Source: RGIG6353 sp964558655 (GTDB lineage Bacteria; Bacillota; Clostridia; Oscillospirales; SIG627). Taken from it: 5,809 nucleotides of DNA. The stretch covers positions 1-5,809 of the forward strand of contig CAZLEX010000052.1 in NCBI GenBank assembly GCA_964558655.1. Direction: 5' to 3'. The position numbers and the translations under genes were made by a program. Under the pieces are notes generated by a model that was given only the letters and a program-made list of their open reading frames with translations, was not told where the DNA came from and made no database searches. This document shows positions 1-5,779 of this stretch, in pieces (the stretch's first letter is position 1; every line of letters begins with the position of its first letter).

Positions 1-233
1 GAGATAGTGGCGTTATTATAAAACATAGTATCATAGAGCATACAGAATAGTAACGACAATCTTATAATGTAACCGCATTTTTTCAGCATTTTTTAAAAAG
101 CTTTATTTGATTAAAAAACAGCAGTGCATCCACAATTTTACAGGATTTAAAATTGCATATATCGGTAAATGGTTGTTTTCAAATTTGAACGAGCGATAAC
201 AAAACTTAAATTCAAAAGATAGAGATAATTTCT
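1..233. other. Intergenic stretch, no gene recognised
   Basis: No convincing gene is seen here. At the left edge the three forward frames close at stops ending at 21, by about 8 and at 50, so at most the last few codons of a gene entering from the left could be present, and none is recognisable. The stretch is very AT-rich. It contains a tandem pair of GCATTTTTT copies (75-83 and 86-94), an isolated TATAAT (63-68) with no good -35, and a 12-base perfect palindrome TTCAAATTTGAA (178-189). None of these can be given a function. The right end forms part of the araC terminator hairpin. Confidence 0.6.
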
Positions 234-252
234 TTAATTGGAGATTATCTCT
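221..252 (-). terminator. Hairpin overlapping the araC stop codon, probable terminator
   Basis: 221-233 pairs with 240-252 (13 pairs, two of them G-U), leaving a six-base loop (234-239) that contains the araC stop codon (234-236). On the minus strand the stem is followed by ATCTTTTGAATTT, a weak U-rich tail. The 3' stem arm on the + strand (241-251) is itself a short palindrome, GAGAT-T-ATCTC. The position at the end of araC suggests an intrinsic terminator, but the tail is poor and the stem is low in GC, so efficiency is uncertain. Confidence 0.45.
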
Positions 253-1001
253 TTTCTGTATTTAGCGGGTGTCGTTTTTACAACAGCATTAAATTGCTTA
301 ATAAATTGAATATCGTTCTTATATCCTGTTATATCGGCAATTTTTGATATTGGGAAATTTGTTGATATAAGCAGTTGTTTTGAATACTCTATTCTACTGT
401 TTATGACATCCGCAATCGGAGTTGTATTAAAGCATACTTTGTAGCAATGCTGAAAATACGATTTGCTTAAATTAATTTCCGCTGACAGTTGTTTGATTGA
501 AAATCTTTCGGCGGGATGGCTGTAAATTTTATCTTTCATTTTTTTAAGCTCTTTATGATATGGTATGTCGGTTTCGTAAGATTTGGAATTATCCCGTAAC
601 TTGTTGAAAATGATTTGCAATATATTTTGTATATTATTATCTTTAAAAATACTTGAAGACAATTTTTCACTTGCGATTAGTTTAATCAATTCCGAGCAAA
701 TCGTAACATCTGAGGAAGTGAAAAACATATTGGTCTCTATATATTTTGGCAGTTCTTTTGCATTCATGCTTAGTGTAAACCAATCATTTATAAAAAGTTC
801 GGAATCGGCACAAAACGAATGGGGCGTATTTTTGTCGATTAATATCATTGAGTTGGGTGAAATGTGCAGTTTTTGACTGTTAATTTCAAATAACGCAGTT
901 GACCTTATTATAAGGAACAAATATTCATTTAATCCGAAAGGACGGGAAATGCGGAAATCTTTTCCGTGTTGAAAATCGTAGCCTATAGATGTAATTTCCA
1001 T
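234..1001 (-). CDS. AraC-family transcriptional regulator
   Basis: A 255-residue protein of typical AraC-family length. Residues 1-80 look like a cupin-type sensing domain (short beta strands and a TPHSF segment at 59-63). Residues 80-150 are a helical linker. Residues 150-255 form the AraC DNA-binding domain with two helix-turn-helix units: the first around 168-189 (SIKQLSAEINLSKSYFQHCYK), the second around 217-240 (ISKIADITGY, then FIKQFNAVV), ending in the family signature TTPAKYRKEI. The ATG has an AAAGG at 1011-1015 about nine bases upstream. It is transcribed divergently from the GH2 gene, the usual layout for a local sugar-responsive regulator, so control of that gene is inferred. The inducer is unknown. 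The gene is more AT-rich than nptA downstream. Confidence 0.93.
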   Translation of the reverse strand: MEITSIGYDFQHGKDFRISRPFGLNEYLFLIIRSTALFEINSQKLHISPNSMILIDKNTPHSFCADSELFINDWFTLSMNAKELPKYIETNMFFTSSDVTICSELIKLIASEKLSSSIFKDNNIQNILQIIFNKLRDNSKSYETDIPYHKELKKMKDKIYSHPAERFSIKQLSAEINLSKSYFQHCYKVCFNTTPIADVINSRIEYSKQLLISTNFPISKIADITGYKNDIQFIKQFNAVVKTTPAKYRKEIISN

Positions 1002-1042
1002 AAATTAAAACCTTTAAAATAGTATTTGACAGTTTTTTTAAT

Positions 1043-1070
1043 ATTATATCACATTGTTTTCAAAAGTAAA
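1043..1070 (-). promoter_or_regulatory. Candidate promoter of araC
   Basis: On the minus strand there is TATAAT (1043-1048) preceded by TGA, giving an extended -10 (TGnTATAAT), with a weak -35 TTTACT (1065-1070) at 16-base spacing. The predicted transcript would start about 35 bases before the araC ATG. It overlaps a forward-facing promoter candidate at 1054-1081, so the two may compete. AT-rich DNA yields such matches by chance, but position and the extended -10 support it. Confidence 0.5.
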
Positions 1071-1081
1071 TATGGTATAAT
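1054..1081 (+). promoter_or_regulatory. Candidate forward promoter P1, divergent from araC
   Basis: TTGTTT (1054-1059), 16 bases, then TATAAT (1076-1081) preceded by TGG, giving an extended -10. A transcript from here would begin near 1088, about 38 bases before the small ORF at 1126, and could run on into the GH2 gene with a leader of about 300 bases. It physically overlaps the araC promoter candidate on the other strand. Confidence 0.45.
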
Positions 1082-1125
1082 GATAAAAACACAAAAAATT
1101 GTTTGAACAGAATGGAGAAATAAGT

Positions 1126-1200
1126 ATGGATAAATACAGTGATGTAGGAGAGACAGTTAAGCTTTTCGGGAAATTTAATGTCTATAGATCGCAACGATAA
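1126..1200 (+). CDS. Small ORF, 24 residues, unknown function
   Basis: ATG at 1126 is preceded by GGAG (1114-1117) at eight-base spacing, a better ribosome binding site than chance would normally give, and lies about 38 bases after the predicted P1 start. The product would be MDKYSDVGETVKLFGKFN followed by VYRSQR, ending in TAA at 1198-1200. It has no signal peptide or membrane segment and I do not recognise it. It could be a leader peptide, a small protein, or the 5' end of a decayed gene that continues in another frame (1178-1273). No function is claimed; it may be spurious. Confidence 0.35.
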   Translation: MDKYSDVGETVKLFGKFNVYRSQR

Positions 1201-1273
1201 AATAAGAAGATATCATGAAGTTTTCAAATGTAAAAAGGTTGCAAAGCAAAAAGTAAATGATATAATAAAATAA
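1178..1273 (+). other. Overlapping second small ORF (31 residues), possible frameshifted continuation
   Basis: ATG at 1178 opens a 31-codon ORF ending in TAA at 1271-1273, overlapping the 24-codon ORF by 23 bases in the +1 frame. The product is basic and probably helical: MSIDRNDKIRRYHEVFK then CKKVAKQKVNDIIK. It lacks a convincing ribosome binding site of its own. Both frames are open from 1148 to 1197, so a single-base change there would fuse them into a peptide of about 49 residues. It could be the remains of a broken small gene, a translationally coupled ORF, or chance. Confidence 0.2.
1239..1266 (+). promoter_or_regulatory. Candidate proximal promoter P2 of the GH2 gene
   Basis: TTGCAA (1239-1244), 16 bases, then TATAAT (1261-1266) preceded by TGA, an extended -10. 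The predicted start near 1273 gives a GH2 leader of about 117 bases. Just downstream are two AGCG-containing elements ten bases apart (1282 and 1292), a spacing compatible with AraC-type binding, but this is too weak to call as an operator. Confidence 0.4.
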
Positions 1274-1314
1274 AAAGTAATAGCGTAAAAAAGCGGATAA
1301 AACAAATAAAAAAC

Positions 1315-1338
1315 CTTAAATAATGAAAATTATTTGAG
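1315..1338 (+). other. Leader hairpin with GAAA tetraloop upstream of GH2
   Basis: 1315-1324 pairs with 1329-1338 (ten pairs, one G-U), closed by a GAAA loop (1325-1328), a GNRA-type tetraloop. It lies in the predicted GH2 leader, about 37 bases before the ribosome binding site. No U-tract follows on the + strand, so it is not a forward terminator. On the minus strand the stem is followed by GTTTTTTATTTG, but no minus-strand gene ends there. It may stabilise the mRNA or be chance in AT-rich DNA. Confidence 0.3.
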
Positions 1339-1389
1339 ATTAAAAATAACTAATTACAAATTTTATGCAAACAAGAAAGGAACACGAGA

Positions 1390-3120
1390 ATGAATATTCC
1401 GAGAGCCGAACACCCCAATCCGCAATGGCAGAGAAAAAACTGGGAATGTCTTAACGGAAAATGGAAATTTGATTTTGATTACGGCAGAAGTGCAATCGAA
1501 CGCAAATTATATGAAAATACAAATTTGTTAACCAAAGAAATAATAGTGCCGTTTTGTCCGGAAAGTAAGTTGTCGGGAGTAGGATATACAGATTTTATAC
1601 CTGCGGTTGTTTACAGCAAAGAAATCAATATTTCGAAAGAACAGTTAGACGGCAGAGTATTTCTTCATTTCGGTGCTGTTGATTATTCGACTGTCGTATA
1701 TGTAAACGGGACAGAGGTGTGCAAACATAACGGCGGATACACTCCTTTTGAAGCCGATATTACAAAAGCTTTATCAGAAGGAAAAAATACGATCTTTGTT
1801 TATGCCGAAGATGATACAAAGAGTACAAAACAGTGTTCCGGCAAACAAAGTACAAAATATGAATCGTACGGATGTTTATATACTCGTACAACGGGGATTT
1901 GGCAGAGTGTCTGGCTTGAATTTGTTCCGAAAAATTATATTTCTGGGGCAAAATATTATACCGATCCCGTTGCGGGAACTCTCACTGTTTTCGGAAAAAC
2001 AAACGGAGACGGCAATGTAAAAGTTAAGGTATTATATGAAGGAAAAGAAGTCGGTTGTTCGGAAGGATATAGCTGCGGGAATTTTATTGTTACGGTAAAA
2101 CTTTCACAGATACATTTATGGGAACCCGGACACGGTAGGCTGTACGATCTTGAACTTAGTATGGACGATGATGTTGTATACAGCTATTTTGGATTAAGAA
2201 ATATTTCATTGGAGCAAAAGGCGTTTAAAATTAACGGGAAAGCCTTTTTTCAAAAGCTCGTACTTGATCAGGGATATTATCCCGACGGTTTATATACAGC
2301 ACCGAGTGAAAGCGATATCATAAATGATATTGAAATTGCACAAGGTCTCGGTTTTAACGGTGCGAGACTGCATCAAAAGGTTTTTGAACCGCGTTTCTTG
2401 TATCATTGCGATCGCTTGGGATATGTCGTATGGGGAGAATATCCGACATGGGGATTTGATTGTGCTGAAGAGATGGCACTGTCAATTTTTATTCACGAAT
2501 GGGCTGAGGTCATAAACCGCGACTTTAATCACCCGTCTATTGTATGTTGGTGTCCGTTCAACGAAACATGGAATTATGTGGAGTATTTACATCATAACAA
2601 ATTTCTTTCAACAGTGTACCGTTTTACAAAAGAGATTGATATGACAAGACCTTGTATTGACACAAGCGGAAATTATCACACGGTGACGGATATTTTTGAT
2701 GTTCATGATTATGAGCAGGATCCCGAAAAGTTTGCAAATTTTTACAGCGAAATTGGCAAAGGAGTTCTGAACGATCAGATAAATCGGTATTACGGTAACG
2801 GACTGTATCAGGTTTTCAAAGGAGAACCGATTATAGTTAGCGAGTACGGCGGTATACAGTGGAGTGCCGATGAAAAAGGCTGGGGTTACGGCGAAGCACC
2901 GAAAACCGAAGAAGAATTTATTGACAGATACGAAAAACTTACTCATTGTTTAATTGACAATGAATATATTTTAGGATTTTGTTATACTCAGCTATATGAT
3001 ATAGAGCAGGAACAGAACGGTTTGTATACATATGACCGCAAGCCTAAATTTAATCCCGCAATTATAAAAGAAATTAACGATTATGAAAAATTCGATGCGA
3101 AAACCGTAAAAAAAGCTTAG
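1390..3120 (+). CDS. Glycoside hydrolase family 2 protein (beta-galactosidase/glucuronidase-like)
   Basis: A 576-residue full-length GH2 enzyme that should cleave a beta-linked sugar by a retaining mechanism. Residues 1-178 are the sugar-binding jelly-roll domain (GKWKFDFD near 23, HFGAVDYSTVVYVNG at 93-107, TTGIWQSVWLE at 167-177). About 180-272 is the Ig-like domain ending in YFGLR. About 273-565 is the TIM barrel. The acid/base is E392 in NHPSIVCWCPFNETW, the nucleophile E485 in IIVSEYGG. LDQGYYPDGLYTAP (292-305) and NGARLHQKV (323-331) mark a subfamily of cytoplasmic Firmicutes GH2 proteins with poorly known substrates. There is no signal peptide and cysteines are many, so it is probably intracellular. 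ATG at 1390 follows AAGGA (1377-1381) at eight bases. It is probably controlled by the divergent AraC protein. The exact sugar cannot be told. Confidence 0.93.
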   Translation: MNIPRAEHPNPQWQRKNWECLNGKWKFDFDYGRSAIERKLYENTNLLTKEIIVPFCPESKLSGVGYTDFIPAVVYSKEINISKEQLDGRVFLHFGAVDYSTVVYVNGTEVCKHNGGYTPFEADITKALSEGKNTIFVYAEDDTKSTKQCSGKQSTKYESYGCLYTRTTGIWQSVWLEFVPKNYISGAKYYTDPVAGTLTVFGKTNGDGNVKVKVLYEGKEVGCSEGYSCGNFIVTVKLSQIHLWEPGHGRLYDLELSMDDDVVYSYFGLRNISLEQKAFKINGKAFFQKLVLDQGYYPDGLYTAPSESDIINDIEIAQGLGFNGARLHQKVFEPRFLYHCDRLGYVVWGEYPTWGFDCAEEMALSIFIHEWAEVINRDFNHPSIVCWCPFNETWNYVEYLHHNKFLSTVYRFTKEIDMTRPCIDTSGNYHTVTDIFDVHDYEQDPEKFANFYSEIGKGVLNDQINRYYGNGLYQVFKGEPIIVSEYGGIQWSADEKGWGYGEAPKTEEEFIDRYEKLTHCLIDNEYILGFCYTQLYDIEQEQNGLYTYDRKPKFNPAIIKEINDYEKFDAKTVKKA

Positions 3121-3164
3121 AAAACACATTTGTTTTCGGCATCAAAAAAGTTTATGGAAATTAA

Positions 3165-3211
3165 ATGATAAAAAAGCGTAATGCCGATGAGGTGTTACGC
3201 TTTTTTATCAT
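3165..3211 (+). terminator. Strong intrinsic terminator after the GH2 gene
   Basis: A perfect 17-base-pair stem (3165-3181 with 3195-3211) with a 13-base loop. The core GCGTAA/TTACGC is flanked by A6 on the left and T6 on the right, so the T-run follows the GC-containing core directly, as in a Rho-independent terminator; the symmetric form could also work in reverse. It lies 45 bases after the GH2 stop and separates GH2 from nptA transcription. Confidence 0.85.
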
Positions 3212-3220
3212 GAGAAATCA

Positions 3221-3276
3221 CTTTACACAAATTTTACATGAAAGATAGTGCAAATTTGACAAATATGAGTTAAAAT
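3221..3276 (+). promoter_or_regulatory. Candidate Pho-box array and promoter of nptA
   Basis: TTTACA occurs at 3222-3227 and again at 3233-3238, exactly 11 bases apart; the slot at 3244 is degenerate, and TTTGACA follows at 3255-3261, again in 11-base register. Direct repeats of this kind at 11-base period are how PhoB/PhoP response regulators bind. A -10-like TAAAAT (3271-3276) lies nine bases after the last repeat with no properly spaced -35, as expected of an activator-dependent promoter. The gene downstream is a phosphate transporter, which fits. The site is inferred from one sequence in AT-rich DNA. Confidence 0.4.
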
Positions 3277-3323
3277 GATAACAGAGGAAAGTTGGGATAA
3301 ACTTTTTTATAAACTTTAAAAAC

Positions 3324-3343
3324 GAAAGGATTGAAATGGCTTG
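3324..3343 (+). promoter_or_regulatory. Ribosome binding site deciding the TTG start of nptA
   Basis: GAAAGGA (3324-3330) precedes both an out-of-frame ATG (3336) and the in-frame TTG (3341). If the AGGA is aligned with the first half of AGGAGG, the TTG lies eight bases after the full motif and the ATG only three, so TTG is better placed. The nptA frame has a TGA at 3332-3334 and no other start before TTG, and the TTG gives the family-typical N-terminus MDIFNVLTLIGG. Confidence 0.65.
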
Positions 3344-5083
3344 GATATTTTTAATGTTTTAACACTGATCGGCGGATTGTGTCTGTTTTTATTCGGCATG
3401 GAAATTATGAGGCAAGCTCTCGAACGCCGTGCGGGAGGAAAACTTCATACACTTCTCGCAAAACTTACAAAAACTCCGCTTACGGGTTTTTTAACAGGGC
3501 TTGGTGTGACCGCCATAATCCAGAGTTCTTCAGCCACGACTGTAATGGTTGTCGGATTTGTTAACTCCGGTATAATGAATTTAAAACAGTCCATTCATGT
3601 AATCATGGGTGCCAATATAGGTACAACAATTACGGCATGGATTTTGAGTTTAGGCGGGATTGATTCCTCAAATGCAATTATCCGAATGCTTAAGCCGTCC
3701 TCCTTTACTCCGATTTTGGCACTTGTAGGAATTATATTCTATATGTTTATGAAAAACGGCAAAAAGAAAGATATGGGTATGATATTGCTTGGATTTGCCG
3801 TTCTCATGTTCGGTATGGAAACAATGTCCGGTTCAGTTTCAGGACTTTCTGAGGTCAGTGCAGTTACCGAAATTTTCGCTGCTTTGAAAAATCCGATACT
3901 CGGAGTGCTTGCGGGCACACTTCTGACGGCGATAATTCAGTCAAGCTCGGCATCGGTAGGTATCTTGCAGGCTCTTGCCTTTACGGGAAAAATTTCTTAC
4001 GGTGCCGCAATTCCGATAATAATGGGACAAAACATAGGTGCTTGTATTACTGCCATACTTTCGGCTATCGGGGCTAACAAAAACGCTAAACGGGCGGCGG
4101 CAGTTCACTTATCGTTTAACATAATCGGTACTGTTTTAGGTTTTATTGTATATTATGCGGTACAAATTGTTTTGGCTCCGACACTTTTTGACGACGCTGC
4201 TTCGTCATTCGGGATTGCCGTTTTCCATTCACTTTTCAATCTTTTCTGTACAGTTGTTTTGTTTCCGTGTGCCGGACTTTTGGAAAAACTTGTATGTAAA
4301 ATTGTTCCCGATTCGTCCGAACCCGACGAAATCGAAGAACTTGATGAACGGCTTCTCGCAACTCCGCCGGTCGCTATGGAGCGTTGCCGTACAGTCGCTT
4401 CCATAATGGCAAAAACATCGATAGATGCATTGCAAAGATCTCTTCGTGTTTTTGAAAAATATTCTGAGGAAGAAGCGGAAGAAATCAGAAAAATCGAAAG
4501 CGACACCGACCGCTACGAAGATATTTTAGGTTCATATTTGGTAAAATTAAGTTCTACACAAATCAGTGAATCCGATTCAAACGATGCAACAATGCTTTTG
4601 AAGCTTATAGGTGATTTTGAAAGAATTTCGGACCACGCCGTAAGTCTCGTTTGTGCCGCCGAAGAAATGAGAGACAAAAAACTCGCCTTTACGCAATCGG
4701 CCGCCGATGAACTTAAAGTAATTTCAAATGCGGTTTCCGAGATATCACGCCTGACGCTTGAAGCTTTTTTGAATAACGATATTTCGGCGGCAAGGCATGT
4801 TGAACCGCTCGACCAGCTTATCGATGAACTCAAGGAAACTTTGCGTACCCGTCATATTTTGCGTTTACAGCAAGGCGGTTGCTCTATTGAAGCGGGTTTT
4901 GTATGGTCGGATCTTCTTACCGACATGGACAGAGTTGCCGGACATTGTTCGAACATTGCCGGGTGCGTTATAGATATGATGCACCAGAAGATGAATCTTC
5001 ACGAGTCACTTCGTTCATGGAGGTCAACATCGGAACAGTTTAAAACCGATTTTGAAGAGTATTCAAAAAGATTTTCCGTTTGA
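3341..5083 (+). CDS. nptA: Na/Pi-cotransporter family protein with PhoU-like domain
   Basis: A 580-residue inner-membrane protein expected to take up phosphate with sodium (PF02690 family). The membrane part (about 1-315) carries the two inverted family repeats, each with a QSSS signature: TAIIQSSSATTVMVVGF (QSSS at 61-64) with GANIGTT (90-96), and TAIIQSSSASVGILQAL (QSSS at 200-203) with GQNIGA (229-234). A charged linker (about 323-340) leads to a cytoplasmic PhoU-like helical domain (about 345-560) with IGDFERISDHA (423-433) and a second, altered copy DMDRVAGHCSNIA (528-540). The start is TTG. Length and domain order are normal. It stands alone after the GH2 terminator and is convergent with mntP. 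The symbol follows family usage; transport activity and ion are inferred. Confidence 0.92.
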   Translation: MDIFNVLTLIGGLCLFLFGMEIMRQALERRAGGKLHTLLAKLTKTPLTGFLTGLGVTAIIQSSSATTVMVVGFVNSGIMNLKQSIHVIMGANIGTTITAWILSLGGIDSSNAIIRMLKPSSFTPILALVGIIFYMFMKNGKKKDMGMILLGFAVLMFGMETMSGSVSGLSEVSAVTEIFAALKNPILGVLAGTLLTAIIQSSSASVGILQALAFTGKISYGAAIPIIMGQNIGACITAILSAIGANKNAKRAAAVHLSFNIIGTVLGFIVYYAVQIVLAPTLFDDAASSFGIAVFHSLFNLFCTVVLFPCAGLLEKLVCKIVPDSSEPDEIEELDERLLATPPVAMERCRTVASIMAKTSIDALQRSLRVFEKYSEEEAEEIRKIESDTDRYEDILGSYLVKLSSTQISESDSNDATMLLKLIGDFERISDHAVSLVCAAEEMRDKKLAFTQSAADELKVISNAVSEISRLTLEAFLNNDISAARHVEPLDQLIDELKETLRTRHILRLQQGGCSIEAGFVWSDLLTDMDRVAGHCSNIAGCVIDMMHQKMNLHESLRSWRSTSEQFKTDFEEYSKRFSV

Positions 5084-5105
5084 CAGTATATAATTCGTGA
5101 AAATA

Positions 5106-5145
5106 AAAAATGCCGTACGGTTGTTACAAACCGTACGGTATTTTT
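5106..5145. terminator. Bidirectional terminator between nptA and mntP
   Basis: 5106-5122 pairs with 5129-5145 (17 pairs, one G-U) around a six-base loop. The core CCGTACGG is self-complementary and present in both arms. Forward, the core is followed by TATTTTT; in reverse, by CATTTTTTATTTT. It therefore serves as terminator for nptA (ends 5083) and for mntP (ends 5154) on the other strand. Confidence 0.9.
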
Positions 5146-5153
5146 GCCGTTAT

Positions 5154-5720
5154 TTAAAAATTTATAATCCCCGTATGTTCGAGAAGTATCTTCAGACCGA
5201 TTATGATAAGAATAATTCCTCCGAGAAGTTCGGCACGGCTTTTATATTTTGAGCCGAAACGGTTGCCGACACAGTAACCGATACACGAAAGCACAAAAGT
5301 TATCATACCTATGAGACAAACCGTTTCCGGAATACTTTTTATTCCCAGAAAAGCAAACGATATTCCCACGGCAAGTGCATCGATACTTGTTGCAACGGCT
5401 AAGAGAAGCATGGTTGCAAAAGACATATCGTCGTTTGCTTCTTCCTCTTTGGAACATGATTCGCGAATCATATTTATTCCAATCATAGACAGGAGAACAA
5501 AAGCTACCCAATGATCTACAGATCTTATGTACTTTTCAAAACTTGATCCCAAATAATACCCTACGGTGGGCATAATTGCCTGAAACACTCCGAACCAAGC
5601 CCCAACCGTAAACATATTTTTGATTTTTGCCTTTTTTGATGCAAGTCCTTTGCAAATCGCAACGGCAAAAGCATCCATTGAAAGCCCTACCGCTATCATA
5701 ACAATTTCAAAAAATCCCAT
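5154..5720 (-). CDS. mntP: Manganese efflux pump MntP
   Basis: A 188-residue membrane protein of the MntP (formerly DUF204/YebN) family, which exports Mn(II) and protects against manganese excess. Six hydrophobic segments are visible, at roughly 4-24, 38-58, 67-87, 103-123, 133-152 and 163-180. The two inverted family repeats are clear: GLSMDAFAVAICKGL (12-26) and ATSIDALAVGISFAF (110-124), with the conserved membrane aspartates D16 and D114 that match those known to be essential in E. coli MntP. Length is normal. ATG at 5720 follows GAGGA (5727-5731) at six bases. It is a single-gene unit with its own promoter and a terminator shared with nptA. Confidence 0.95.
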   Translation of the reverse strand: MGFFEIVMIAVGLSMDAFAVAICKGLASKKAKIKNMFTVGAWFGVFQAIMPTVGYYLGSSFEKYIRSVDHWVAFVLLSMIGINMIRESCSKEEEANDDMSFATMLLLAVATSIDALAVGISFAFLGIKSIPETVCLIGMITFVLSCIGYCVGNRFGSKYKSRAELLGGIILIIIGLKILLEHTGIINF

Positions 5721-5751
5721 AAAATTTCCTCTTTATTAAATATACCTATAT

Positions 5752-5779
5752 ATTATACTTATATTTGCCCATTTGTCAA
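5752..5779 (-). promoter_or_regulatory. Consensus SigA promoter of mntP
   Basis: On the minus strand a perfect -35 TTGACA (5774-5779) and perfect -10 TATAAT (5752-5757) are 16 bases apart. Transcription would start near 5745, giving a leader of only about 25 bases. This leaves no room for the manganese-sensing yybP-ykoY riboswitch that often precedes mntP. An imperfect AT-rich palindrome (AAATATA...TATATTT, 5738-5766) spans the -10 and might be an operator for a metal repressor such as MntR; that is speculative. Confidence 0.75.

Noticed and set aside
1..50. Possible C-terminal tail of a gene entering from the left
   Set aside because: Only a few codons (ending EIVALL-stop at 21, or a frame closing at 50) are visible; too short to support any call.
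178..189. 12-base palindrome TTCAAATTTGAA as an operator
   Set aside because: Single AT-rich palindrome with no promoter or gene start near it; expected by chance at some frequency.
583..876. 97-residue ORF on the + strand inside araC
   Set aside because: It lies wholly antisense to a clear AraC-family gene, has no family features and no good ribosome binding site.
1026..1048. TTGACA at 1026-1031 as the -35 of a forward promoter
   Set aside because: No -10 lies at 15-19 bases; the nearest TATTAT is only ten bases away. The P1 elements at 1054-1081 fit better.
2608..2946. 112-residue ORF on the minus strand inside the GH2 gene
   Set aside because: Antisense shadow of the GH2 catalytic domain, which carries the conserved catalytic motifs in the forward frame.
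4153..4833. Serine-rich ORFs on the minus strand inside nptA (117 and 106 residues)
   Set aside because: The serine-rich make-up is what antisense reading of the nptA glutamate/aspartate-rich PhoU region gives; no independent support.
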